Shown here: one piece after another, positions 32,350-43,064 of the stretch
Position numbering within the stretch: the first letter of the stretch is position 1
How the letters are laid out: each line of letters opens with the position of its first letter
From: an uncultured Commensalibacter sp.
GTDB lineage: Bacteria; Pseudomonadota; Alphaproteobacteria; Acetobacterales; Acetobacteraceae
NCBI GenBank assembly: GCA_945266285.1
Contig: CALYOP010000001.1
Location: forward strand, 417,431 to 481,430
DNA length: 64,000 nucleotides
Direction: 5' to 3'
Translations under genes and position numbers: made by a program
Notes under the pieces: model-generated
Told to the model about the DNA's origin: nothing
What the model saw: only the letters and a program-made list of their open reading frames with translations
Database searches by the model: none

Positions 32350-33954
32350 TCAGTCTTTGAAATCGGTTTTTATTCTTCGTTTTTGACCTGTTAGATCGTT
32401 ATCTTGTGGTTTTTCAATAGTTACACTACTTTTTATTCCATTTGGATAACGTAGATTATTATATTGTAATGGCTTAAATGGAGCTAATTGGTTTTGCGGC
32501 ATCTCACTGGCATGCCATCCTCCGCCCAACGCTTTAATCAAATCAACAGAAGATTGTAATTGCCGAACTTTACTTTGCACTTCTGCTATTTGTGCGGTCA
32601 AAGCTGTGTTTTGTGCCACCACAACATCAAGATAATTCGTAAGCCCACCCGTATAAAGTGACATAGCCATACTCTGAGTTCGCAACGCAGCTTCAACCGC
32701 AACATGATTTTGTCGTATCTTTTTTGATAAAAGCTGGGTTAAGGTCAAACCATCTTCGACTTCACGAAAAGCATTTAAAACAATCGAACGATATTGATCG
32801 CGTGTTTGACGATATACAGACCAACTTTTTTGCAAAGCTGCCCTTCGTGCTCCTCCTTGAAAAATCGGTAATGTTCCTTGAATCGCTGCAGACCACATAC
32901 TATTGGCCATATTCGTCAAACCAAAACCACTATCTTCAAAGCCGCTAGCAGCATTAATTGTAATATCAGGATAAAATGCAGCTCGAGAAACACCAATTGC
33001 ACGATTAGCGGCCGCCATTTGTCGTTCTGCACTGGCAATATCTGGTCTGCGTTGCAATAAAGAAGAAGGCAATCCTATAGGAATATTTGGAGAATACGAA
33101 TTCAGATTCGTTTTAATCGGAGCAATATGAAAACCTTCTGGAACAAGATTAACCATCACAGCAATTACATGTTCAACAACAGCACGTTGTGCTTGAATTT
33201 CCGTTTGCTGAGCCTGCGTCATTGCCAATTGATTTTCTGCACGTGATACATCCATCCCACCAGCAATTGCACCAATCTGACGCATACGCGTGATATCGAC
33301 CGCAGCTTGATAGTATTGAACCGATTCATTTAAAATTGTGTTTTGCGCATCATAACCACGAAGCAACATGTAATTACGAGCCAAATCGGCTTCTAAACTT
33401 AATTTTGCAGATTCATAATCCGCAGCACTTGCTTGAGCCAGTTGCTTTTGCATTTTTATTTGATTACGGATTTTTCTCCAAAGATCAGCTTCCCATAATA
33501 CGCTAGCTTGGTACTGCGTGTTATTTTCTTCAATCAAAGAGTTACTGTTCTTTCCTCTCCATAAACGTTTATGAGAGGCCTTATAACGCCCACCGCCTGC
33601 TTCCAAATTTAATTGTGGAAATAACTGCGATTGCACCTCACCCAATATCGCGCGGCTTTGAATATAAGTTTCCGCAGCAGATTGCAAATCAGGATTACTT
33701 TGTCCAAGCTGTATTTCTAATTGATCTAAAATGGGATCATTAAAAATACTCCACCATTTACCACGCGAAATATGATCCGTTGGCTGAGCAATTTTAAAAG
33801 GCGGTGTTCCTTGCCAATCATCAGGTAATATAAAATGTGTTGGTTCATAATGAGGTGCCAAATCACAAGCACTTATTAGAAACAATACTGAAAAAGAAAT
33901 CTTTCTAAAGTTTTTCCAATATTTCTTTTGGTTCCTTTTTCGTTGTTTATTCAT
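32350..33954 (-). CDS. RND efflux outer-membrane lipoprotein, NodT family
   Basis: Outer-membrane channel of 534 residues, last gene of a second tripartite pump. A basic N-terminus (KQRKRNQKK) and hydrophobic segment end in the lipobox FLISAC (Cys30), followed by the mature start DLAPHYEPTHF. LLQRRPDIASAERQM marks the second efflux repeat, matching the paralogue at 2194-3735. It overlaps the adaptor gene by eight bases. The C-terminal tail beyond GGGWHASEM is long and polar. Confidence 0.94.
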   Translation of the reverse strand: MNKQRKRNQKKYWKNFRKISFSVLFLISACDLAPHYEPTHFILPDDWQGTPPFKIAQPTDHISRGKWWSIFNDPILDQLEIQLGQSNPDLQSAAETYIQSRAILGEVQSQLFPQLNLEAGGGRYKASHKRLWRGKNSNSLIEENNTQYQASVLWEADLWRKIRNQIKMQKQLAQASAADYESAKLSLEADLARNYMLLRGYDAQNTILNESVQYYQAAVDITRMRQIGAIAGGMDVSRAENQLAMTQAQQTEIQAQRAVVEHVIAVMVNLVPEGFHIAPIKTNLNSYSPNIPIGLPSSLLQRRPDIASAERQMAAANRAIGVSRAAFYPDITINAASGFEDSGFGLTNMANSMWSAAIQGTLPIFQGGARRAALQKSWSVYRQTRDQYRSIVLNAFREVEDGLTLTQLLSKKIRQNHVAVEAALRTQSMAMSLYTGGLTNYLDVVVAQNTALTAQIAEVQSKVRQLQSSVDLIKALGGGWHASEMPQNQLAPFKPLQYNNLRYPNGIKSSVTIEKPQDNDLTGQKRRIKTDFKD

Positions 33955-35200
33955 TAACTGATGATCCTGCTTGTGCTGCGTTTTTCTTTAGCGAATCATG
34001 TTCATGTTTTGACGTTTGTGATTCTGTATTCTCATAAACCTCATTATATCCCGGTGTGCTTCCAACCTCTTTTACAACTTGTCCTTCAAGTAAATCTGCA
34101 GAAGGATTATTTACAATATGATCTTCGGCTGAAATACCAGAAGTAACCTGAACCATTTTTCCTAAATTATTACCTAAGGTTATATTATGCATTCGAATTC
34201 GGTTATTCTGATCAACGACAGCAACCTGTAATCCTTGTGCCCGAAAAATCAGTGCTTGTTGGGGAATAATTAAAATTTTTGGATCTTCGGGAGTTTTAAA
34301 ATGAACAATCGTAAATGTTCCCGGCCATAAAAGATGCGCTTTATTATCAACCATCAATTCCGTTGTAACGGTTCGCGTTGCCACATTAAAAGCACGTGCA
34401 GAAGTCATAAAAGTTGCAGAAAATCGTTTACCTGGATATTGCAAAACGGATAATTCAGCTTTTAAACCTGGTTTTAAAATAGAAGAATAATCCTGCGGTA
34501 CATCTACAAAAACACGCAAACAATGAATATCAGCAACGGTAAATAGCTCGGTTGATTTACCATGACGACTTAAATCGCCATCATTATTGACATAATCTCC
34601 AATATCCGTCCTACGAGAAGTAACAACCCCATCGAATGGGGCTATAATTTTTTTAAAACCTTGCAAAGCTGCATAACGAGCGACTTCGTGACTAGCGGCA
34701 TCAACCAGAGCTTGCTGTACTTTTGCATTAGCAATTTGAACATCGACTTCTTGTTGCGATACAGCTTGCGTACCCGATAAGGCTTTCCAACGTTTGGCCG
34801 TTACTTGCGCTAATTGAAAACGGGTTTCAGCAACTTTTAAATTCGCTTTAGCCGCTTCATATTGCGCATCAAGGCTGGGTGTATCAATGGTTGCCAAAAC
34901 ATCCCCTGCTTTGACATCGGCACCATAATCTTTGTACCATTTCTGAATATAACCAGAAACTTGCGCATATATAGGCGCTTCATACCAAGCAGAAATATTA
35001 CCAGGAAGTGCCAAATTTTGCATGGGAGGGCCATGTTGTGCCCGAATAACCTGGACATGCGGAATAGAATATTCTCTGGCTTCTGATTGAAGATGTGATA
35101 AATCCTGCTGCCGTTGAAAAATACCAAAACCAACAATGGCGCATGCAACAACGATACCTATAAGGAAAAGAAACTTTGTTTGCCTGGAAAAGCCCGCCAT
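33947..35200 (-). CDS. RND efflux periplasmic adaptor (membrane fusion protein)
   Basis: A 417-residue HlyD/AcrA-type adaptor that links the inner-membrane pump to the outer-membrane channel. An N-terminal membrane anchor (about residues 9-27) precedes the lipoyl-like halves, seen as WYKDYGADVKAGDVLATIDTP and IIAPFDGVVTSRRTDIGDYV (quoted in pieces under 20: DVKAGDVLATIDTP and APFDGVVTSRRTDIGDYV). A coiled-coil hairpin lies between them. The start shares one base with the permease stop. The C-terminal 25 residues are charged and probably unstructured. Confidence 0.95.
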   Translation of the reverse strand: MAGFSRQTKFLFLIGIVVACAIVGFGIFQRQQDLSHLQSEAREYSIPHVQVIRAQHGPPMQNLALPGNISAWYEAPIYAQVSGYIQKWYKDYGADVKAGDVLATIDTPSLDAQYEAAKANLKVAETRFQLAQVTAKRWKALSGTQAVSQQEVDVQIANAKVQQALVDAASHEVARYAALQGFKKIIAPFDGVVTSRRTDIGDYVNNDGDLSRHGKSTELFTVADIHCLRVFVDVPQDYSSILKPGLKAELSVLQYPGKRFSATFMTSARAFNVATRTVTTELMVDNKAHLLWPGTFTIVHFKTPEDPKILIIPQQALIFRAQGLQVAVVDQNNRIRMHNITLGNNLGKMVQVTSGISAEDHIVNNPSADLLEGQVVKEVGSTPGYNEVYENTESQTSKHEHDSLKKNAAQAGSSVNE

Positions 35201-38200
35201 TATGTATTTTCCTTTTTGTCCCGATGATAAAATATGGCGAATACACAGGGAATAAAAAGCAATGTTGATAAGGTGGCCACCATCAATCCTCCCATGACTG
35301 CCTTACCCAAAGAAGCATTCTGCGTATTGCTAAGCGACATAGGCAACATACCAATAATCATAGCAGAAGCCGTCATTAATACAGGCCTAATCCGCCCATA
35401 ACCTGCTTCTAATGCAGCTCGCAGCGCATTACCATGCTCTATAAGTCTCTCGCGGGCAAAAGAAACCACTAAAATCGAATTGGCCGTAGCCGTTCCCATA
35501 CACATTATGGCTCCTGTCAAAGCTGGAACTGATAATGAACTGTGTGTAATAAAAAGGCTCCAAGAAATTCCTGCTAAGGCACCAGGAAGCGCAGTAATGA
35601 TAATAAAAGGATCCAACCATGACTGAAAATTAACGACAATAATTAAATAAATGAGCAAAATAGACAGCCCCAAACCCACAATTAACTGTGTATAGGCGTT
35701 ATACATAGTCGTTGCTTGTCCTCTAATAGCAATAGTACTTCCACGCGGTAATTTCGATTGTTCTTTTTTTACAATTTGTTTAACTTTTTTGGCCACACTT
35801 CCTAGATCACGACCTTCGTTGCTGGCATAAATTTCAAAAGCCGGCATAATATTATAATGCGCAATTTCTCCGCCCGTACCAGTTTGCAAGATATTACTTA
35901 GCGAACCCAATATCTGTGTCTTGTGATTTTGTGGATTGCCATCACCTTTGCCAACAGGAATAATTTCCAAATCATTCATTGTCTGCAAATCAGATTGCGG
36001 AACCTGAATATTAACTAGATGAGAAACACCTGTTTTTATATCTAACCAATAGGTGGGCGTTACCTGTCCACTACCGGACAAACTTGCCAAAGCATTATTT
36101 GCAATATCTTCTTCGGTTAACCCTGTACTTAGCGCATATGAACGTCGTGAATTGATTAACAAAGTCGGTGTCGTTACTGTTTGATGGACGCCAACATCTG
36201 CAATTCCTGGTATCCGTTTTAATTTAGCGGATAAATGTCGAGCAAATTCATAGTTCTCTGAAAGATTACGACCAATAATTTGTACATTAATCGGTGCAGG
36301 AAGACCAAAATTAAGAATTTTCGCCGTCACATCCCCCGGCATAAATGAAAAGTCTGTTCCTGGGAATTTTTCGCGTAATCCTTTGCGCAATATTTGCCGG
36401 TATTCAGCAACTGGAGATATAGGGTTTTTCAAAGAAATCGTAATATCGCAATCTTGCGAACCAATGGTTGGAGAAGCAATATAAGCTTGATTAATCCCAC
36501 TAAATGGTAAACCACAATTATTAACGACACCTTTGATCGCACCCGGTAATAAACGATCCATTTCTTGTTCGGCTAATGTCGCGATCTTTCCAGTTTCTTC
36601 AATGCGTGTGCCCAAAGGGGCTCGCATATGCATATCTAATTCCCCTGATTTAATCTCTGGAAAGAAATCTTCACCAACAAAATAAAGAAGACCAAAAGAG
36701 GACAAAGTTAAAGCCATAAACAGCGCAACAAAATGTTTTCTTATTCCCAAAAGATTTTCCAGCAAAACCCTGTATTTTTCTCGAAGTCGGCTAAATCCAT
36801 TTTCAAAACCATTCTGTATACGCGTAAAAAGATTGATTTTTTTACACCCATTCTGATGCTCAAGAATTTGTTTAGGAAGCAAATAAAACGCCATGGTGGG
36901 AACAAGCGTTCGAGATAAAATAAAAGAAGCGACCATGGCAAAAATAATAGCTTCAGCCATTGGCATAAACAACCATCCACCAATGCCGGTCAATTGAAAT
37001 AAAGGAAGCCAAACAATACAAATACAAAGCGTGGAAACAAAGGTCGGAACAACGATCTGATTAGCGGCGTCAATAATCGCGTTATAAAGATCTTTTCCCT
37101 CTTCGAGGTGGGTATCAATATTTTCGATCATAACCGTTGCATCATCTACCAATATCCCAACGGCCAAAGCCAACCCACCCAAAGTCATGACATTGATCGT
37201 TTGACCTGCCCATTGTAAGCCAATAAGCGCACTTAAAATTGCCAGTGGAATAGAAGTTGCGATAATTAGCGTTGAACGCCATGATCCTAAAAATAAAATA
37301 ACGATTAAACCGGTCAATATAGCCGCGATAATCATTTCTCGAACAACGTCTTCTACAGAATCTTTAACAAAAGTAGAAGCATCCGAAATCACATCAATTT
37401 TTACACCTGGTGGTAATGTGTTCTGTACCTGAGGTAATAGTTTTTTAATGCCGGATACGACATTTAAAGTAGATACATCACCATTTTTCATTACGACCAT
37501 TAAAACGGATTGATGCCCTTTGACCAAAACTAAATTCGTTTGAGGAGGACCACCAGAATGTACCCACGCAACATCACGCAGATAAACCGTCGCATTACCA
37601 ACACGCTTTATAGGAATATGATTAAAGGCATCAATAGTCGTTGGAGAGGCATTACTTTTGACCATAAAGTCAATTGCCCCGATTTTTTGATCGCCCGCAG
37701 GTAAAACAATATTTTGCTGACTTAACGCACGGCCAATATCCGTTGCCGACAAATTATGCGCAAGCATTTTTTTAAGATTAAGATCAACTTGAACATAATT
37801 AGGAACCCCACCATAAGGACTAGGCAAAGCAGCACCCTGAACCGATACCAAAGCCGGCCTTATCAGATTGGATGCAATATCGTATAGGGTTGACCCTGGT
37901 ATTGTATCCGATGCAACACGCAACATCATAACAGGAACAGAAGACGCATTATAAGACAAAACCAAAGGTGGTGTAATTCCACGAGGCATTTGTTTTAATA
38001 CGGTTTGTGATACCGAAGTAATTTGAGTTTGAGCAACGGCTGTATTCGTACCGGGTTGGAAAAATATTTTAACAATACCACGCCCGTAATAAGATCGACT
38101 TTCGATATGTTCGATATTATCAACCGTCGCCGTTAGCGCACGTTCATAGTAATAAATAATCCGTCCAGACATATCTTCAGGCATCAAACCCGTATAATTC

Positions 38201-38349
38201 CAGACAACAGCAACAACCGGTATTTTAATATTAGGAAAAACATCCGTCGGGGTACGAAAAATAGCCTGCACCCCAAAAACCAAAATAAGAATTACTAATA
38301 CAACAAAAGTATACGGTTTTTTTAAAGCCGTAACGACGATTTCTTTCAT
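35200..38349 (-). CDS. RND efflux permease
   Basis: Full-length inner-membrane proton/drug antiporter of 1049 residues, first gene of the permease-adaptor-channel operon. It starts MKEIVVTALKKPYTFVVLV and has the relay helix GILVDDATVMIENIDTHLE. The N-terminal periplasmic segment FPNIKIPVVAVVWNYTGL differs from the AcrB pattern and resembles the acetic-acid-bacterial HAE-1-like branch. Its sequence is not close to the permease at 1-2216, so the two pumps are separate lineages. It lies 55 bases downstream of rmuC on the same strand. Confidence 0.95.
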   Translation of the reverse strand: MKEIVVTALKKPYTFVVLVILILVFGVQAIFRTPTDVFPNIKIPVVAVVWNYTGLMPEDMSGRIIYYYERALTATVDNIEHIESRSYYGRGIVKIFFQPGTNTAVAQTQITSVSQTVLKQMPRGITPPLVLSYNASSVPVMMLRVASDTIPGSTLYDIASNLIRPALVSVQGAALPSPYGGVPNYVQVDLNLKKMLAHNLSATDIGRALSQQNIVLPAGDQKIGAIDFMVKSNASPTTIDAFNHIPIKRVGNATVYLRDVAWVHSGGPPQTNLVLVKGHQSVLMVVMKNGDVSTLNVVSGIKKLLPQVQNTLPPGVKIDVISDASTFVKDSVEDVVREMIIAAILTGLIVILFLGSWRSTLIIATSIPLAILSALIGLQWAGQTINVMTLGGLALAVGILVDDATVMIENIDTHLEEGKDLYNAIIDAANQIVVPTFVSTLCICIVWLPLFQLTGIGGWLFMPMAEAIIFAMVASFILSRTLVPTMAFYLLPKQILEHQNGCKKINLFTRIQNGFENGFSRLREKYRVLLENLLGIRKHFVALFMALTLSSFGLLYFVGEDFFPEIKSGELDMHMRAPLGTRIEETGKIATLAEQEMDRLLPGAIKGVVNNCGLPFSGINQAYIASPTIGSQDCDITISLKNPISPVAEYRQILRKGLREKFPGTDFSFMPGDVTAKILNFGLPAPINVQIIGRNLSENYEFARHLSAKLKRIPGIADVGVHQTVTTPTLLINSRRSYALSTGLTEEDIANNALASLSGSGQVTPTYWLDIKTGVSHLVNIQVPQSDLQTMNDLEIIPVGKGDGNPQNHKTQILGSLSNILQTGTGGEIAHYNIMPAFEIYASNEGRDLGSVAKKVKQIVKKEQSKLPRGSTIAIRGQATTMYNAYTQLIVGLGLSILLIYLIIVVNFQSWLDPFIIITALPGALAGISWSLFITHSSLSVPALTGAIMCMGTATANSILVVSFARERLIEHGNALRAALEAGYGRIRPVLMTASAMIIGMLPMSLSNTQNASLGKAVMGGLMVATLSTLLFIPCVFAIFYHRDKKENT

Positions 38350-38404
38350 AACAAAGAATTACCAATTTATTCCTTCTATAGGGAAATTTTCCTCGAACTT
38401 ATTA

Positions 38405-39649
38405 TCATTGAAAATGTTCGTTATTATCCAGCTTATCATCACAACTCATATTACCCACGTCTTGCAAACGTTGTTTTAACTTTTGAGATCTTTTCCTTAG
38501 ATCCGTAATTGTTTCAACCATCATGTTTGCATGTCGTGAAAGTTTTTCAAATACATCATCAATTTTAATCATTTCTTGGCGGGTTTTACCCAATAAATTA
38601 GAAATGACTTCTGTTTTTTCATTTAAGGCTAATGAAACATATCCCAAGTGAATAGTTCTAAGCAAAGGTGGCATCAAAGCTGGACACATTACTAAAACCC
38701 GATGTTCACGCCCAACATTATCAATTAAACCAGGAATACGCGCAATTTCTGCATAAAGCCCATCCGTTGGCAGATATAAAATCGCGTAATCTACGGTTTT
38801 GGGAGGTTGAATATATTTTGAAGCAATTTTACGTGCCTCCTGACGCATTATTGTTTCCAGCGCCTTTCTTGCAGCCTGTTCAGCAATATTATCGACCTGT
38901 TCTATTGCATTTAATAAACGTTCATAAGCTTCTGTGGGGAATTTGGAATCAATAGATAGCAAAGGACGAACTGAGCCTTGCATTGGCATATAAACAGCGA
39001 ATTCAACACTTTCCTGTGTATTTTCGCGTAGTCTTACATTGGTTTCATAAGTTCCAGGTGGTAAAATATCATCTAATATAGAGCGTAATTGTGCTTCCCC
39101 CCATCCACCCCGTGTTTTAACATTACTGAAAAGCTTTCTTAGATCACCAATCTGGGCAGTAACCGAACTTACTTCTCCAATCATTTTCTGTACTTGAGAA
39201 AATTGTTCCAATACCCGTTTAAATGAAGTCTGCATTTGTTCTTCAACGGCACTATGAAGGCGATCGCTCACTGATTGGCGCAGTTCCGACAAATTACGCG
39301 CATTTTGTTCGGTTAGGTCACGCATAGCGTTAACTTGTTCAACACGTGTCTCAGCTTGCTCCATACTTAGTTTTGTGGACATCGCATGTAAACGTTCTGT
39401 CGTATCTTGATGGCTTTGTTGCAATCGCTCAAACAGTTGCCGTTCGGTTTCATAAGCGCGCCGCTGTTGTTGCTCATTATCCTGTTTCTGCTGTGCAAGA
39501 CTGCGTTCCATCAGCATATAAAAACGGTTTAATGACTCATCATTACGCTGATTCTTTGAGGAATTTTTAATAATAACCGCAATTAAAATGATGATACCAA
39601 TACATAGAACTGCAATAATTGCCCAATAAATGCTTAAATCTGATGCCAT
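38405..39649 (-). CDS. rmuC: RmuC family protein
   Basis: RmuC limits inversions at short inverted repeats in E. coli and its family has a putative nuclease core. The 414-residue protein has one N-terminal transmembrane segment (about residues 7-27), a long coiled coil (about 50-160, rich in Gln and Glu) and the RmuC domain with KTRGGWGEAQLRSILDDILP (exactly 20 residues) and AILYLPTDGLYAEI. It sits between a large envelope protein gene and an RND pump on the same strand. Confidence 0.93.
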   Translation of the reverse strand: MASDLSIYWAIIAVLCIGIIILIAVIIKNSSKNQRNDESLNRFYMLMERSLAQQKQDNEQQQRRAYETERQLFERLQQSHQDTTERLHAMSTKLSMEQAETRVEQVNAMRDLTEQNARNLSELRQSVSDRLHSAVEEQMQTSFKRVLEQFSQVQKMIGEVSSVTAQIGDLRKLFSNVKTRGGWGEAQLRSILDDILPPGTYETNVRLRENTQESVEFAVYMPMQGSVRPLLSIDSKFPTEAYERLLNAIEQVDNIAEQAARKALETIMRQEARKIASKYIQPPKTVDYAILYLPTDGLYAEIARIPGLIDNVGREHRVLVMCPALMPPLLRTIHLGYVSLALNEKTEVISNLLGKTRQEMIKIDDVFEKLSRHANMMVETITDLRKRSQKLKQRLQDVGNMSCDDKLDNNEHFQ

Positions 39650-39690
39650 TAGGCTGAGTTTTCCTACTGATTAAAAATCAATTATTTATT

Positions 39691-42600
39691 TTAAAACAAT
39701 TTACGTAATATACCCGGTGTCAAAATACGGAAAATATGAATTTTCATCTCGGGATTTTTAAAATTACCAGTAATGTCAAAAGTAGCTGCTGAAAATCCAC
39801 CTTCTTTTTCAGGGCTAAACAATTTTCCAATGCCGATAATCCGACCGGGTAAAGAATTAATAATATAAGCGGGTACGATCGTGCCTTCCAAATCAAGTTT
39901 TGCTTGATTTAGATTGATTTTCCCAACCATCGTTGCCCCAAGTTCTGCATTATGAATTCGAATGTTTTCCAAACGAAGCGCATTACTATCCAGGCTAATT
40001 TCACCATCAACCGCATCAAAACCCATCTCATTTTTATTATGTTCTTTAAATAGGCCATAAATTGAAAGGTTACTCAGTGTCTGTAAGGCACTCGGTATAT
40101 TTTTCACAACAAACGATCCGACATGTAAACTCCCTTTAAAGGGTGCAGAAGGTTTCGTATCGTCAAAAAGACCTTGTATAACTGTTGGCCCACCGGAAAT
40201 CTGGTTATAAATCCCGAATTTATTCAGTAAAACCCCGATATCCTGAGATTCCAACCATAAAAATCTTCCACCCGCTTTCGGCTGCAAGGAAACAATAAGC
40301 GGTGTTGGATCACGCATACCAAAGAAAAGCCTTTTCAGGCGTATTCCATTATATTCCATATAAGTCGTAACATTACGAACATATTGATCCTGTTTATAAT
40401 AGATCTTATGGGCTTGCACATTGATTACCCAATGCCTTCCTCTGGGCCCATCATATTTCCCTGTCGCAGCTATAGGAACTTTGATTCCTTGCGGTGGTTT
40501 CTTTTGTTGCGATCGAAAAGGTTTCTTTTCTTCCCAATATTCTTTCATGAACGGAGCCAAATCAAGCGTCTCTGCATCAATTGATACCCGAACACTACCT
40601 TCTGCAGGATTATTAATGGCTGCTCTGGTCATTGGAAAAGAAAGCGTTGCTTGCCCAGCAGATCGGTTAACCCGAAATGAATGAACTTTTAAAAGCGTTG
40701 GTGTTCCATCTTTAACTTGTGCTTCAGCCATAACAGATAATTCGGGACCATCCGCCCGCAAATTATGCATATAAATCATTTTGTTATCCTGCAATCCCAT
40801 CTCACCGGACAGAATAGCAGGCTGATTAACTGGTTTATTCCAAATCGGAAAATTAATACCCGCTTTTAATAAATCAATATCAAACTTTACTCTGCCTTTA
40901 CCATTGTAACGTTTGATATAATTCACATTCATTACTGCCTGGCCACGGAGGTGGCTAGGTGCATCGGCAACAAATTCTTCTAAGCTTTTCGGGGTGATAT
41001 AAGATTTGATTTGAGCACTTTCGATAATATCCTGTTTAGAACGGTGTTGAAAATCCTGTCGATAAACAAGTTTTGTGGGAAAATGGGCTAATATCCCTTT
41101 TCCTCGCATTTCAAGTCTACGGGCATTGGCATCCAAAGAAATACGTCCATATGCCAAACCTCTTCCCAAAACAACATTACCCAATGAAACATCTGAAAGT
41201 TCAGCATGCATTTCGATGCCAACCTGTTCAATCTTAACCTTCTTTTTCAGCGGAATTCTTATATGAAGATCCGTATGCGTATACCCATCAGGATTTGTAA
41301 AAGTTAAATGATGTTTGGACAAAAGCCGAAGACGCGGTTCTTTTAATAACGCCAGAACATCCTGTAACTTCCCATCAATAACAGCATCAATAATACCCAA
41401 TTCATTACGGTTGTCTAAACCCGTAATCCACATCGTTCCATTAGGAATGGCAAGTTTGTTAAAATGTTGCGTTTTCTTGTTATTTGGATAGATAATCTGA
41501 TATCCACCCTGATAAGTAATTTTCAGCTTATCAGGATCAATAAAAACCATTTGCGCATTCATATGTTGTAAAGGTGGAACCGGTCTTAACCAATGAACTT
41601 CTAAATCATTTGCCTGTTCAATCCCACCACTCAAGCTAACCAGCTTAAGATGTTTCCAACCTTGATGTCCTTCCAAACCTGCATGGATACGAAAATTGTT
41701 TGCTGTCCCATGGGTCATGTTATTTGTAACCCATTCATAAGCCCCTTTGGCAACCATAGATGGCCAGTAATTTTTTAAGGTCGCAAAATCCAATTTGGGA
41801 CTATGCGCATTTAGCTGAATGGTTGTATGCTGCGTATGTAATAAACTGGATAGATTAATTTTCACCTGAAAATCAAATATAGGACCGCTGTTTTCTTTTG
41901 CTAACTGATCCGGTGCTAAAAGCTTTAACTTGGTATCTGTTAATTCTATTTTAATGGGATCATCAAAACTGTTTGAAAAAAACATACGCGCATGGCTGGT
42001 ACCACTTGATATAAATAACCGATAGTTATCCATAGAAAAAATACCTTTACCCAAATTCAGACGCATATCAGCTTGTAATGGCATTAAATACGCGTTTTCT
42101 TTCCTTGCTCCCAATTTGAAATTAGCATCAAAAGAAACGGGCAAATTAAGCGATTCAAACACTTTTAAAGAAGGCATTAATTGCGCAAAATCTGACGGGT
42201 TAAAGGTCTGCGCACGAATATTCCAATTAATCAAACCCGATGATGACAATAAATCTTTGGCAGATTTTGTCGAATTAAAAGCGTCACTCTGGGCAGAAAA
42301 GCTTAATTGACGTCCTTCAGCATTACCCTGAATATGAATATGCCCTATCGCACCCAAAGCACCTTGATAGTAAAAAGGCTGAATATCTGCGCTTTGTATA
42401 TTTATTTGGATCTTTTTGTGAAGGACTTCATCCGATAATGAAGTCTGAGCATTCTGGATTTCTAACCTTTTAAGGTGATGTAAATCAAAGGATATCTTGT
42501 TCGTTTCTGGATTATTATGAATATCTGGCAAATCAAGGACAAGCTGTTTATCTTGATCTCGTTTAAGACGAAACTGCATATCGCCAACCGCCAGCTTATA

Positions 42601-43008
42601 AGGAACAATTTTTCCCTTTAAAAGTGGCAATAAAGCAAGTTCAACCTTTCCCTGTTGAATAAAATCGGCAACCTGACCTTTATTATTCACAATTTTAAGA
42701 TTTTTAAATGTTAAGGAAATCGGTGTTTGAAATCCTTTACCAAGCAAAGGCCAATACAGCGTAAGCTTATCAAATATTAATTTTCCTGCTGGTTTATCTT
42801 TTGTCGTTCCTTCTGCAACCGTTATCGGCAAAACATATCTTGCTAAGGGCATGATATCGACTGGTTTACTGACAACCCAAGTTAACCCCACGAGTAATGC
42901 AAGTGCCAAAAAACCAGTAAACGTAATAATAACTAATAGAAAATTGCACATGCAGCGTATAAAATAGCCAAATCTATTACGAAAAGACGTCTGATCTGTT
43001 GGTGTCAT
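39691..43008 (-). CDS. AsmA/YhdP-like large envelope protein (DUF3971 type)
   Basis: A 1105-residue protein with a single N-terminal membrane helix (about residues 14-41), then a long beta-rich periplasmic part and an AsmA-like C-terminus seen as GTIVPAYIINSLPGRIIGIG. That pattern is typical of the YhdP/TamB/AsmA superfamily, whose members form bridge-like tubes that move phospholipid between inner and outer membranes. It is divergent from glnE with only 56 bases between starts, so promoters must overlap. The assignment to the superfamily is firm; the transport role is by analogy. Confidence 0.85.
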   Translation of the reverse strand: MTPTDQTSFRNRFGYFIRCMCNFLLVIITFTGFLALALLVGLTWVVSKPVDIMPLARYVLPITVAEGTTKDKPAGKLIFDKLTLYWPLLGKGFQTPISLTFKNLKIVNNKGQVADFIQQGKVELALLPLLKGKIVPYKLAVGDMQFRLKRDQDKQLVLDLPDIHNNPETNKISFDLHHLKRLEIQNAQTSLSDEVLHKKIQINIQSADIQPFYYQGALGAIGHIHIQGNAEGRQLSFSAQSDAFNSTKSAKDLLSSSGLINWNIRAQTFNPSDFAQLMPSLKVFESLNLPVSFDANFKLGARKENAYLMPLQADMRLNLGKGIFSMDNYRLFISSGTSHARMFFSNSFDDPIKIELTDTKLKLLAPDQLAKENSGPIFDFQVKINLSSLLHTQHTTIQLNAHSPKLDFATLKNYWPSMVAKGAYEWVTNNMTHGTANNFRIHAGLEGHQGWKHLKLVSLSGGIEQANDLEVHWLRPVPPLQHMNAQMVFIDPDKLKITYQGGYQIIYPNNKKTQHFNKLAIPNGTMWITGLDNRNELGIIDAVIDGKLQDVLALLKEPRLRLLSKHHLTFTNPDGYTHTDLHIRIPLKKKVKIEQVGIEMHAELSDVSLGNVVLGRGLAYGRISLDANARRLEMRGKGILAHFPTKLVYRQDFQHRSKQDIIESAQIKSYITPKSLEEFVADAPSHLRGQAVMNVNYIKRYNGKGRVKFDIDLLKAGINFPIWNKPVNQPAILSGEMGLQDNKMIYMHNLRADGPELSVMAEAQVKDGTPTLLKVHSFRVNRSAGQATLSFPMTRAAINNPAEGSVRVSIDAETLDLAPFMKEYWEEKKPFRSQQKKPPQGIKVPIAATGKYDGPRGRHWVINVQAHKIYYKQDQYVRNVTTYMEYNGIRLKRLFFGMRDPTPLIVSLQPKAGGRFLWLESQDIGVLLNKFGIYNQISGGPTVIQGLFDDTKPSAPFKGSLHVGSFVVKNIPSALQTLSNLSIYGLFKEHNKNEMGFDAVDGEISLDSNALRLENIRIHNAELGATMVGKINLNQAKLDLEGTIVPAYIINSLPGRIIGIGKLFSPEKEGGFSAATFDITGNFKNPEMKIHIFRILTPGILRKLF

Positions 43009-43064
43009 ATTGTTTTTGCCGTTAATTCCCTAATGGTTTTAAAGCACAAGGAAATACTCGTCTC

